From Streptomyces bikiniensis (GTDB lineage Bacteria; Actinomycetota; Actinomycetes; Streptomycetales; Streptomycetaceae): a stretch of DNA of 64,000 bases. The stretch lies in contig JNWL01000016.1 of the NCBI GenBank assembly GCA_000716465.1, forward strand, positions 46,273 to 110,272, written 5' to 3'. The position numbers and the translations under genes were made by a program. This document shows, one piece after another, positions 43,310 through 51,207 of this stretch (position 1 is the stretch's first letter; each line of letters begins with the position of its first letter). Under the pieces are notes generated by a model. The model saw nothing but the letters and a program-made list of their open reading frames with translations. It was not told the origin of the DNA and made no database searches.

Positions 43310-45697
43310 GTGGCGGGCGAGTCCCCCGACAAGGCGGAGCAGCAGGGGTCGTCGGAGACGGCGGCGGCCTCGGGCGGCGGCGGCCGGGATCCGCGGCTTT
43401 CCGTGCTCCGGGAGTCAGCGACTTCGTCGGTCCCGTCGGAGGACTCGAAGGACTCGAAGGGCTCGAAGGAGTCGGAGGGGTCGGAGGACTCGAAGGAGTC
43501 GGAGAGGGCCGACGACTCGGACGGTGAGGACTCGCCGGTGCGGGTCGACCAGCCGACCGCCGTGTTCAAGAACCTGACCCCGCGTACGCCCGAGGACGAC
43601 GCCCCGGAGGGGGACGCCGAACCCGAGACCGAGTCCGACTCCGAGCCGGAGTCCGACTCCGAGCCCGAGACCGAGCCGGAGAGCAAGCGGCTCAAGGCGG
43701 CCGTGGCGGCGTGGGTCGCCACGGCGGCGGAGGAGCCCGGGAAGGCCGTGGGGGAGCCCGAGGGGGCCGAGGAGGCCCCGGAGGCCGCCGACGGCCCCGA
43801 GGCGGACGCCGAGCCGGACGAGGACGGCGAGTCCGGCGAGGACGCGGCGGCCGAGGAGCCCGCCGCGCCGGTGAAGGCCGACGCGTCCGCCGACGAGACC
43901 GACGAGACCGACGAGGGCGAGGCGCCCGCCGACTCCTGGTTCGCCGCCCGGAAGACGACCACCGGTGCGAAGACCGAGCCGGAGAAGGCCCCGGCACCCG
44001 CCGGGGACTCCGGGGACTCCGGGGACTCCGGGGGCTCGGCGGGCTCCGGGGGTGCCAAGGCTTCCGAGGGTGCCTCCGGCGCCGGTGCCGACGACGCCGA
44101 CGACGCACCCGACGCCGACGACGCCGACGACGAGAAGCCGGTCGACCAGCCGACCGCCATGTTCAAGATGATCCGGCCGCCGGTCGACCAGCCGACGACC
44201 GCCCTGAAGCTGCCGGCGGGCACGGGCACGGGCGTCGGCACCGATCCCGACAGCGAGCGCACCAGCACCTTCCTGCCCCTGCGGCCCGACATCCCGGCCG
44301 AGCGGAAGGCGCCGGAGGCCGAGGCCGTCGCGCCCGCTCCGGCGGCCGCGTCCGCCTCCGTACCGCCGGCGCTCGCCGAGCCGGAGCGGACCCGGCAGCA
44401 GCCGTTGCCGCCGCTCCCCCCGCTCGACCTGCTCGCCGAGCTGACGAACACCCCGCCCCCGCCGCCGACCCCGCTCCGGACGGCCCTGCGCCGGATCCGG
44501 ATCTGGACCCCGCTGGTCCTGCTCCTCCTGATCGTCTTCGCGATCGCGCAGATGGTCCGCCCGCTGCCCGCGCCCGCCCTGAAGCTCTCCGTCGCGCCGA
44601 CCTTCACCTTCGAGGGCGGCGAGCCGAAGATGCCGTGGCCGAACGAGGGGCAGGGCGCCGTCGAGGTCGAGGGCGTCGGCTCCATGGGCACGTACGGGCC
44701 CCAGAAGCCGGCCCCGATCGCGTCCGTCACCAAGACGATGACGGCGTACGTGATCCTCCGCGACCACCCCCTCAAGGGGAAGCAGACCGGCCCCGAGATC
44801 GAGATCGACAAGAAGGCCGCCGACCAGGGCAAGGCGGAGCACGAGTCGACCGCGGCGGTCCAGGAGGGCCAGACCTACTCGGAGAAGGAGCTGCTCCAGC
44901 TCCTGATGATCCCCTCCGCCAACAACGTGGCCCGGCTGCTCGCCCGCTGGGACGCCGGTTCCGAGGCCGCGTTCGTCGAGAAGATGAACGCCGCCGCCAA
45001 GGACCTGGGCATGACCCAGTCCACGTACACGGACCCGTCCGGCCTGCTCGACAGCACGGTCTCGACCCCGCGGGACCAGCTGAAGCTGGCGAAGGCGGTC
45101 ATGCAGTACGACGTGTTCCGCGAGATCGTGAACATGCCGAACGTGACCGTCGACGGCATCCCCGGGCGGATCGAGAACAACAACAACATCCTGCTCAAGC
45201 CGGGCGTGGGCGGCATCAAGACCGGTTCCTCCACCCCGGCCGGCGGCAACCTGCTCTGGTCGGCGAACACCGTCGTCGACGGCCAGAACCGCCGGATCCT
45301 CGGCATCGTGATGGGGGCCAAGAACGCCAAGTACCTGGGCGAGAAGCTCCAGCTCTCCATCGACTACAGCTACGAGCTGATCAAGCAGGCGCAGAAGGAC
45401 GTGACCTCGGCCTCCGTGGTCCGCAAGGGCCAGGTCCTCGGCTACGTGGACGACGGCCTCGGCGGGAAGACCCCGGTCGTCGCCACCAAGGAGCTCAAGG
45501 CGGTCGGCTGGCCGGGCCTGAAGGTCGAGCTGGAGCTCACCGACGGCGGCAAGGCCGTCCCGCACAGCGGCAGGGCGGGCGACGTCGTCGGCCAGGTGTC
45601 GATCGGCACGGGCGCCGGGAAGGTCAGCTCCCCGGTCGCCCTCCAGGCCGACCTGGCGGAGCCGGGCTTCGACAAGAAGCTGACCCGCGTGGGCTGA
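43310..45697 (+). CDS. Membrane-anchored D-alanyl-D-alanine carboxypeptidase with long acidic N-terminus
   Basis: A 795-residue penicillin-binding protein. Residues 1-395 are a cytoplasmic low-complexity acidic region (Asp/Glu/Ser-rich) carrying three VDQPT-type motifs (VDQPTAVFK, VDQPTAMFK, VDQPTTALK). One TM helix follows near 400-420, then an extracellular S11 peptidase domain with S472-V-T-K475, S536-A-N538 and K637-T-G. It should trim the terminal D-Ala of peptidoglycan stem peptides. The GTG start with GGAGG upstream was chosen over an ATG at 43289. The type II topology and very long cytoplasmic tail differ from secreted DacA-type enzymes. Confidence 0.88.
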   Translation: MAGESPDKAEQQGSSETAAASGGGGRDPRLSVLRESATSSVPSEDSKDSKGSKESEGSEDSKESERADDSDGEDSPVRVDQPTAVFKNLTPRTPEDDAPEGDAEPETESDSEPESDSEPETEPESKRLKAAVAAWVATAAEEPGKAVGEPEGAEEAPEAADGPEADAEPDEDGESGEDAAAEEPAAPVKADASADETDETDEGEAPADSWFAARKTTTGAKTEPEKAPAPAGDSGDSGDSGGSAGSGGAKASEGASGAGADDADDAPDADDADDEKPVDQPTAMFKMIRPPVDQPTTALKLPAGTGTGVGTDPDSERTSTFLPLRPDIPAERKAPEAEAVAPAPAAASASVPPALAEPERTRQQPLPPLPPLDLLAELTNTPPPPPTPLRTALRRIRIWTPLVLLLLIVFAIAQMVRPLPAPALKLSVAPTFTFEGGEPKMPWPNEGQGAVEVEGVGSMGTYGPQKPAPIASVTKTMTAYVILRDHPLKGKQTGPEIEIDKKAADQGKAEHESTAAVQEGQTYSEKELLQLLMIPSANNVARLLARWDAGSEAAFVEKMNAAAKDLGMTQSTYTDPSGLLDSTVSTPRDQLKLAKAVMQYDVFREIVNMPNVTVDGIPGRIENNNNILLKPGVGGIKTGSSTPAGGNLLWSANTVVDGQNRRILGIVMGAKNAKYLGEKLQLSIDYSYELIKQAQKDVTSASVVRKGQVLGYVDDGLGGKTPVVATKELKAVGWPGLKVELELTDGGKAVPHSGRAGDVVGQVSIGTGAGKVSSPVALQADLAEPGFDKKLTRVG

Positions 45698-45747
45698 CCG
45701 GGCGAAACGGGCACAGGGAACGACCGTACGGAACGGCCGTACGGAAC

Positions 45748-45804
45748 GGGCGGGTGGCCGAGAAGCCACCCGCCCGACTGGACGCCCCGGTTCTCCGGGG
45801 CGTC
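45748..45804 (+). terminator. Two adjacent terminator hairpins
   Basis: Hairpin 1: GGGCGGGTGGC (45748-45758) and GCCACCCGCCC (45765-45775), loop CGAGAA. Hairpin 2: GACGCCCCGG (45781-45790) and CCGGGGCGTC (45795-45804), loop TTCT. They stop the carboxypeptidase transcript before the next membrane-protein gene. Confidence 0.8.
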
Positions 45805-45886
45805 CTGCTGTTAGCGTTTCCGGGGGACGAGAAGCGCGCGCGGGCCTCCGCGCGGGGTGAGACGGGACGTACGGGAGAGGGCCGCA

Positions 45887-47917
45887 GTGACCACCGCCGA
45901 GCCGACACGCGCCGACCGGGCGGACTCCTTCCCGCCCGATCCGCTCTCCGATCCGCTCCCGGATCCGCTCTCCGCCCCCTCTGCCGCCTCCGCCCCCTCC
46001 GCCCCCTCCGAGGCGTCCCCCGGCTCCTCCGCGTCCCCCGCGGGCACGGAGCCCGGTAGCGCCGCCCGGCCCGGCGGCCGCGCCGAACCCGGTCCGGCGG
46101 CCGACGGCACCCCCCTCGTACCCGCCGCAGCCCCCACCGCTCCTTCGCTCTCGCGAATACCGCTTCCGGCGCAGCGGCCCGCCCCGGAACCGGCCGCTCC
46201 GGCGCGGCGGCGGAAGCGCCGCCACACCGTCATGGTGGCCACGGGGCTCGCCGCCCTGACCCATGTCCTCTGGTTCTTCCTCTTCGCGAACAGCGGCGGG
46301 GACCTGGCCGCGCAGGACGCGTGGGCCGAGTTCGTCGGACGGCACCCGGACTCCGCGTACAACCTCGCCTGGTACGGCGGGATGCACCCGGTCTCGTACA
46401 GCGTCGTCTCGCCGTACCTGATGTCGCTGCTCGGCGTCCGCACCACGATGATGATCGCCGGGACCCTGTCGGCCGCGCTGACCGCGCTGATCCTGGTGCG
46501 GGTGCGGGCGGTCCGCAATCCGATGGCCTGCGCGGTCGCGGGCGTCTTCGCCTTCCTCTGCAACGCCCTGTCGGGCCGGGTGACCTTCGGCCTCGGCATG
46601 ATGTTCGCGCTCGGCGCGGTCGCCGCCGTCTTCTGCTGGCCGCACCGCTGGCGCCGCAAGCGCTGGGCGAAGGCGGTGGTCGCCGCCCCGCTCGCCGGGC
46701 TCGCGACCGCGTGCAGCCCGGTCGCCGGGCTCTTCCTCGGAGTGGCCGCGGCGGCGCTCTTCCTCAACAAGCGGCGCCCCGGCGCGTACGCCCTCGGCCT
46801 CGCGCCCGTGGCCGTGGTCGCCCTCTCTTCCTGGCTCTTCCCCTTCTCGGGCACGCAGCCGATGGCCTTCGGCTCGGCCGCGCTGCCGATGGTCTTCGGG
46901 GTCCTGATCCTCCTCCTCGTCCCGAAGGACTGGCGGACGGTCCGCACCGCCGCCGCCGTGTACACGGTGGGAACCTTCCTGACCTGGGCGATCGACTCCC
47001 AGATCGGCTCGAACATCTCGCGGCTCCCGATGCTCTTCGCCGGGGTCGTGCTGCTCGCCGCCCTGCCGTACACCGCGCCGCGCTCGCGCCGCTGGTACGC
47101 GCTGCTGCTCGCCTTCGCGGGCCTGAACCTCTGGATCGGCTTCAAGAGCGTCGACGACGTCATCCGCACCGCCCCGGACGCCTCCTGGGCGCGCGAGCTG
47201 GCGCCGCTGGTCAACCAGCTCCAGGTGCGGGGCGCGGGCAAGGCGCGGGTCGAGGTCGTCCCGGCCTCCAGCCACCGCGAGTCCTCCGCGCTCAGCCCGT
47301 ACATCAACCTGGCGCGGGGCTGGAACCGGCAGGCCGACATGGAGCGCAACCCGCTCTTCTACGACGACACCCTGAACGCCGTGAACTACCAGGACTGGCT
47401 CGACCGCTGGGCCGTCCACTTCGTGGTCCTGCCGACCGGCGCCCCCGACTCCGGCGCCGAGCGGGAGGCGGAGCTGGTCGCCGAGGGCCTGCCGTACCTG
47501 AAGCAGGTCTGGTCGGACGAGAACTGGCGCCTGTACGAGGTCGCCGACCCGACCCCGCTGGCGGAGCCGCCCGCCCGGGTCGAGAGCGTGGCGCCGAACG
47601 AGGTCGTCATCCGGGTCGGCAGCCCCGGCCGGGTCCTCATCCGCGTGCCGTACTCGCCGTGGCTCGCCCTCATGGACGAGAACGGCGACAAGATCGCGCC
47701 GCCGCAGGAGACCGAGGAGTCGAAGCGGGCCCGCGAGGAGTCGGACACCGAGCTGCCCAAGGTCTTCGCCAACGAGGAGGGCTGTCTGTTCCGGACGGAG
47801 GCGGACGCCCAGGGCGACGAGTGGACGGAGCTGGTCGCGCCGAAGGCGGGCACCTATCGGCTGGGCTCCCCGTACAAGCTCTCCCGGGGCACGCCCTGCC
47901 CGGAGGAACTGCGCTGA
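45887..47917 (+). CDS. Polytopic integral membrane protein
   Basis: A 676-residue protein. An about 110-residue Pro/Ser/Ala-rich cytoplasmic N-terminus is followed by about 9-10 TM helices (residues about 115-430, for example VATGLAALTHVLWFFLFA and GLGMMFALGAVAAVFC). A soluble C-terminal domain of about 240 residues (NRQADMERNPLFYDDTLN, YQDWLDRWAVHFVVLPTG) should be outside. The layout resembles membrane glycosyltransferase/mannosyltransferase-type proteins (GT-C fold), but no catalytic DD motif was found. The GTG start with GGGAGAGG upstream was chosen. Confidence 0.75.
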   Translation: MTTAEPTRADRADSFPPDPLSDPLPDPLSAPSAASAPSAPSEASPGSSASPAGTEPGSAARPGGRAEPGPAADGTPLVPAAAPTAPSLSRIPLPAQRPAPEPAAPARRRKRRHTVMVATGLAALTHVLWFFLFANSGGDLAAQDAWAEFVGRHPDSAYNLAWYGGMHPVSYSVVSPYLMSLLGVRTTMMIAGTLSAALTALILVRVRAVRNPMACAVAGVFAFLCNALSGRVTFGLGMMFALGAVAAVFCWPHRWRRKRWAKAVVAAPLAGLATACSPVAGLFLGVAAAALFLNKRRPGAYALGLAPVAVVALSSWLFPFSGTQPMAFGSAALPMVFGVLILLLVPKDWRTVRTAAAVYTVGTFLTWAIDSQIGSNISRLPMLFAGVVLLAALPYTAPRSRRWYALLLAFAGLNLWIGFKSVDDVIRTAPDASWARELAPLVNQLQVRGAGKARVEVVPASSHRESSALSPYINLARGWNRQADMERNPLFYDDTLNAVNYQDWLDRWAVHFVVLPTGAPDSGAEREAELVAEGLPYLKQVWSDENWRLYEVADPTPLAEPPARVESVAPNEVVIRVGSPGRVLIRVPYSPWLALMDENGDKIAPPQETEESKRAREESDTELPKVFANEEGCLFRTEADAQGDEWTELVAPKAGTYRLGSPYKLSRGTPCPEELR

Positions 47918-48028
47918 GCCCTCCGCCGGCTGCTCCGTAAGGCCCCCTCGGACGCCCCCGGGCGCCTCCACCCGAGTCGCGGAAACGGACATCCCGGACA
48001 AGGATGTCGGTGCGTGGACCATGGCGCC

Positions 48029-48063
48029 CCGCACGGCGCCTTCTGCCCGCACGGCGCCTTCTG
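48029..48063. repeat. 17-18-bp tandem duplication before DUF1269 gene
   Basis: CCGCACGGCGCCTTCTG occurs at 48029-48045 and again (with one added C) at 48046-48063, directly before the ribosome site of the next gene. This is a small recent tandem duplication. Confidence 0.7.
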
Positions 48064-48076
48064 GAGGTGGACAGGG

Positions 48077-48604
48077 ATGTCCGAGCTCATCGTCATCGGC
48101 TACGACGACCCCGCCGAGGCCGAGCGGGCCCTCGGCACGGTGCAGGACCTGCAACGGGACCACGTCGTGCGCCTGAACGGGCTCGCGACGGTCTCGGTCG
48201 ACGCCGACGGGCGCACCCACGTCGACACCTCCGGCCGCGTCGTCGCCTCCACCGCCGCCACGGGCGCCCTGTGGGGAGCGATCTTCGGCATCCTGTTCCT
48301 GCTGCCCGGCGTCGGCCTCGTGACGGGCGCGGCCCTGGGCGGCCTGGTCGGCAGGCTCGCCAAGTCGGGCGTCGACGACCGCTTCCGCGAGCAGGTCGGC
48401 GACCTGCTGAAGCCGGGCTCGGCGGCGGTCGTGATCATGGCGTCGAAGATCACGGACGACAAGTTCACGGCGGCGATGCGGCCGCACGGCGGCACGCTCC
48501 TGAAGACCTCGCTCAGCGACGAGGACGAACGGGAACTGTCGGAACAGCTCACGGGCCGGCCGGACGGCCCGGGCCCCGCCCACGTCTCCGCCACGACCCC
48601 GTAG
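48077..48604 (+). CDS. DUF1269-type protein with hydrophobic glycine-rich core
   Basis: A 175-residue protein: SELIVIGYDDPAEAERALGTVQDLQR at the start, ALWGAIFGILFLLPGVGLVTGAALGGLVG (glycine-zipper hydrophobic segment, about 63-92) and GSAAVVIMASKITDDKF. This pattern identifies the DUF1269 family, reported in many bacteria with unknown function and possibly membrane-associated. ATG 48077 was chosen (GGAGG upstream); the longer frame runs through the tandem duplication. Confidence 0.85.
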   Translation: MSELIVIGYDDPAEAERALGTVQDLQRDHVVRLNGLATVSVDADGRTHVDTSGRVVASTAATGALWGAIFGILFLLPGVGLVTGAALGGLVGRLAKSGVDDRFREQVGDLLKPGSAAVVIMASKITDDKFTAAMRPHGGTLLKTSLSDEDERELSEQLTGRPDGPGPAHVSATTP

Positions 48605-48656
48605 CCCTGGCCCCACGCCACTGCGACTCCGCGGGTCAGGGCCCGGGGCCTGATTT

Positions 48657-48792
48657 GTACCCCTGAGGCCCGCACCCCTGAGGCCCGTACTCCTGAGGCC
48701 CGTACTCCTGAGGTCCGTACCGCTGGGGCCCGTACCCCCGCGGTCCGTACTCCTGAGGCCCGCACCCCTGGGGTCTCGTACCCCGCGGTCCG
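48657..48792. repeat. Nine tandem about 15-bp repeats (GTACYCCTGAGGCCC)
   Basis: Nine imperfect copies of a 15-bp unit (one is 16 bp) fill the gap between the DUF1269 gene and the baeRF3 gene. On the minus strand one frame reads repeated YGPQ units, a common low-complexity motif in streptomycete proteins, but no start or ribosome site is seen. It could be a duplicated remnant of coding sequence. Confidence 0.85.
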
Positions 48793-48823
48793 CCCCCTCC
48801 CTCCCCCACCCGAAAGGCCCTCC

Positions 48824-49918
48824 ATGCACCCCGCGCTCAGCGCCGACGCGCTCGCCAAGCTGCGCCAGCCCCGCCCGTACCCCGCCGTGTCGCTCGTGAT
48901 GCCGACGCACCGCCGCGAACCGGACAGCTCGCAGGACCCCGTACGGCTGCGCAACCTCCTCGTGAAGGCCGGGAAGGTGCTGGAGGAGGATCCGGGCGTG
49001 ACGCGGGACCGGTGCGCGGACGTGCTCGACCAGCTGGAGCGGGCCGCCGCCGAGATCGACCTCGTGCACGCGGAGGACGGCCTGGTGGTCTTCGCGGCGC
49101 CCGGCGAGCACCAGGTGTGGACGGTGGCCCGGGAGGTGCCGGAACGGGTGGTCCTCGCGGACACCTTCCTCACCCGCAACCTGGTCGCCGCGCAGGCCGC
49201 CGAACGCCCGTACTGGGCGCTGACCGTGGCCGCGGACCGGGTCTCGCTGTGGAGCGGCGGCCCGGAGCGGACCGTCGGGCACACGGGGGACGGCTTCCCG
49301 TTCGCGCGGAGCCTGGAGCCCCAGGACGTGGAGCGCGAGGAGCGCGTCGGGGACGTGCCGAGCACCTTCCAGGACGAGGACACGCGCGCCTTCTTCCGGG
49401 ACGCGCACCAGGCGCTGCGGACCGTCCTCGCCTCCGAGCCGCGCCCGCTGTACGTGATTGGCGAGCCGCCCGCGATCGCCCTCCTGGAGGACACGGGGGC
49501 CCTGCCGCAGGGGACGACCCCGGTCCGGCAGGGCGGCCTGGGGCACGGGCCGGCGGAGGCCGTGCGGAAGGCGGTGGAGCCGCTGATCGCCGCCCACGAG
49601 GCGGCCCTGACGACCACCGTCCTGGCCGAACTGGACGCGGCCCGGGGCCGGCGGGAGTACGCCGGCGGCCTGGACGAGGTGTGGCGGGCGGCGAGGGAGG
49701 GCCGGATCCACCTGCTCGCCGTCGAGGAGCACTACCGGACGGTCGTACGGGACTACGGCGACCACCTGGAACCGGCGGAGGCCTCCGACCTCGACGCCCG
49801 CGACGACATCGTGGACGAGATCGTGGAACAGGCCCTGGAGACCGGGGCGGAGGTGCGGTTCGTACGGGACGACTCCCTGGCCGACGTCGCCCGCATCGCC
49901 GCCGTACTGCGCTACTGA
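48824..49918 (+). CDS. baeRF family 3 (eRF1-like) protein
   Basis: A 364-residue protein with the layout of bacterial archaeo-eukaryotic release-factor-like proteins. The N-terminal part reads YPAVSLVMPTHRREPDSSQDPVRLRNLL, a middle domain LYVIGEPPAIALLEDTG, and the C-terminal eRF1-like domain has RIHLLAVEEHYRTVV and DDIVDEIVEQALETGAEVRFV. Such proteins are proposed to act on ribosomes or in stress, without a proven function. It starts after a long tandem-repeat region and is followed by a lipoprotein gene. Confidence 0.75.
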   Translation: MHPALSADALAKLRQPRPYPAVSLVMPTHRREPDSSQDPVRLRNLLVKAGKVLEEDPGVTRDRCADVLDQLERAAAEIDLVHAEDGLVVFAAPGEHQVWTVAREVPERVVLADTFLTRNLVAAQAAERPYWALTVAADRVSLWSGGPERTVGHTGDGFPFARSLEPQDVEREERVGDVPSTFQDEDTRAFFRDAHQALRTVLASEPRPLYVIGEPPAIALLEDTGALPQGTTPVRQGGLGHGPAEAVRKAVEPLIAAHEAALTTTVLAELDAARGRREYAGGLDEVWRAAREGRIHLLAVEEHYRTVVRDYGDHLEPAEASDLDARDDIVDEIVEQALETGAEVRFVRDDSLADVARIAAVLRY

Positions 49919-49933
49919 CCCCCGGAGACCCGC

Positions 49934-50584
49934 ATGAACACCACACCACCGTTCCGTACCGCCGCCGGAAAGCGGCTCCGCTCCCGGGCGGCGGGCGCCG
50001 CCGTCGCCGTCGTCGTCACCGCGCTGGGCGCGGCCGGTCTCGTGTCCTGCGACTCGGGCGGGGACGAGGGCGGCGCCCCGACGTTCAGCGGCGCCCCCTC
50101 GCCCCCCGACACGGCCTCGTTCTCGGGCGGGGCCCCGTCCGGCCTCGCCTCGGCGGCGGAGTCGGCGGCCTCGGCCGCGCGCGAGTCGGCGTCCTCCGCG
50201 GCGGCCTCGGCGTCCGCGCGGGAGTCCGAGCGGGCCGCGTCGATCGGGGCGGAGGCGGAACGCTCCCGCAAGCAGGCCGAGGACGCGCTGAAGGGCGTGC
50301 AGGGCCGGGGGAACGCCCTGGACGAGGTCGCGATGACGGGCAAGCCGAGGGCGGACACGAACAACCTGCTCACCGTGGTCGTCACCATCACCAACAAGAC
50401 GGACGAGGAGGCGTCGTACGCGGCCCAGGTCGACTTCCTCGACCGGTCGGGGAAGGTGGTCGAGACGCAGTTCGTCGGCGCCGAGGACCTGGCGCCGGGC
50501 GAGCGGGCCCAGCCCCTGGTCATCAGCAGGCAGCCGGCCGAGCCGGTCCTGACGCCGAGGCTCACCAAGGCCCAGAGGTACTGA
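49934..50584 (+). CDS. Lipoprotein with Ala/Ser-rich helix and FxLYD-like domain
   Basis: A 216-residue protein with a lipobox LVSC (lipidated Cys near residue 39) after a signal peptide. A Gly/Ser/Pro linker and a long alanine/serine/glutamate helix (SAAESAASAARESASSAAAS) follow, then a C-terminal beta domain (NNLLTVVVTITNKTDEEASYAAQVDF). The C-terminal part resembles FxLYD/DUF4352-type extracellular domains. It starts 15 bases after the baeRF3 stop, probably one operon. A strong terminator and hexanucleotide repeats follow. Confidence 0.78.
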   Translation: MNTTPPFRTAAGKRLRSRAAGAAVAVVVTALGAAGLVSCDSGGDEGGAPTFSGAPSPPDTASFSGGAPSGLASAAESAASAARESASSAAASASARESERAASIGAEAERSRKQAEDALKGVQGRGNALDEVAMTGKPRADTNNLLTVVVTITNKTDEEASYAAQVDFLDRSGKVVETQFVGAEDLAPGERAQPLVISRQPAEPVLTPRLTKAQRY

Positions 50585-50625
50585 GCCGCCCTCCCGAGAC
50601 CCGTCGCCCGCCCCGAGGAACACGG

Positions 50626-50656
50626 AAGGCCCCCGTCCACGCAGGACGGGGGCCTT
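50626..50656 (+). terminator. Terminator after the lipoprotein gene
   Basis: Perfect 13-bp arms AAGGCCCCCGTCC (50626-50638) and GGACGGGGGCCTT (50644-50656) with loop ACGCA. Confidence 0.88.
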
Positions 50657-50657
50657 C

Positions 50658-50693
50658 ACCGATACCGATACCGATAGCGGTACCGATACCGAT
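50658..50693. repeat. Hexanucleotide microsatellite (ACCGAT)n
   Basis: Six consecutive hexamers: five exact ACCGAT and one AGCGGT (50676-50681). Short tandem repeats of this kind can vary in copy number. It lies between the lipoprotein terminator and the tRNA fragment at the island border. Confidence 0.85.
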
Positions 50694-50766
50694 CACGCTC
50701 GCGACGCGATGCGGTGCTCCGTCGATGACCGACCGGGATCCCGTGGCGGTCGGGCGTGAACGCCGT

Positions 50767-50804
50767 AAGGGGCCCACCTCCGAAGATCCGGACGTGGGCC
50801 CCTT
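50767..50804 (-). terminator. Terminator of the tRNA-Arg gene
   Basis: Arms AAGGGGCCCAC (50767-50777) and GTGGGCCCCTT (50794-50804) with additional TCCG/CGGA pairs inside. It lies 9 bases downstream (minus strand) of the tRNA 3' end and is the original terminator left behind after integration. Confidence 0.8.
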
Positions 50805-50813
50805 CTGAACCGG

Positions 50814-50855
50814 TGCCCCCGGCAGGATTCGAACCTGCGACACCCGCTTTAGGAG
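50814..50855 (-). mobile_element. tRNA-Arg(CCU) 3' fragment: attachment site of the island
   Basis: On the minus strand the sequence reads C-T-CCT-A-A (anticodon loop with CCU), then AGCGG (3' anticodon stem), the T-arm GCAGG-TTCGAAT-CCTGC and the acceptor strand CGGGGGC plus discriminator A. The 5' half of a tRNA is missing; the bases upstream (TCCCA) cannot pair with AGCGG, so the identity stops inside the anticodon loop. Tyrosine and serine integrases commonly use exactly this part of a tRNA gene as attB. This is therefore one att end, and the complete tRNA is expected at the other end of the element. Confidence 0.85.
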
Positions 50856-51207
50856 TGGGATCGAATCCGTGCCGGGCGGTTCCAGACCGTGCCGCGCGGT
50901 GCTGTTCCGCCTGATCAGCGCCGTGCGGCACGGTGCCTGGTCCTGCGTGTGACGCCTGGTGCTGCCCCGTCCGCTCACGCATCGCGCACGCACCTTGCCC
51001 CTCAGCCGTGGGCAATTGTCAGGAGTTACGGAGCGATGCTGGTAGCCGGCGGGTACATCCAGGCTGACGGCAGCCCCGAACGCTCTCGATCCTCTGAGAT
51101 GCCTGCCACAGCGTGTGCCAGAACAGCCCAGGGTGCTCGGCACGCAGCGCGGCCAGGCCGGCGATGCCCAGGCCGCACTGCGTCGCCAACGCCCTCGGGC
51201 ACCGCGC
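50856..51207. other. Non-coding left arm of the island
   Basis: There is no supported gene in these 352 bases. An inverted repeat ACCGTGCCGC (50886-50895) / GCGGCACGGT (50925-50934) and further related GTGCCGGGCGGT / GTGCCGCGCGGT copies lie within 80 bp of the att site and may be integrase or excisionase arm sites. A minus-strand stretch near 51060-51200 (GLGIAGLAALRAEHPGLF) may be the remnant of a gene. Confidence 0.5.

Noticed and set aside
43415..50659. A very long open frame on the minus strand over the carboxypeptidase to lipoprotein region
   Set aside because: It is a GC-bias shadow of real plus-strand genes: low-complexity Arg/Gly/Ala protein, no ribosome site, and it would cross terminators and known genes.
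50814..50890. A complete tRNA gene at the island border
   Set aside because: Bases upstream of the anticodon loop cannot form the anticodon, D or acceptor stems, so only the 3' part is present.
50656..51015. A minus-strand frame ending in YRYRYRYR and running through the tRNA fragment
   Set aside because: It is a reading of the hexamer microsatellite and the tRNA fragment; no coding support.
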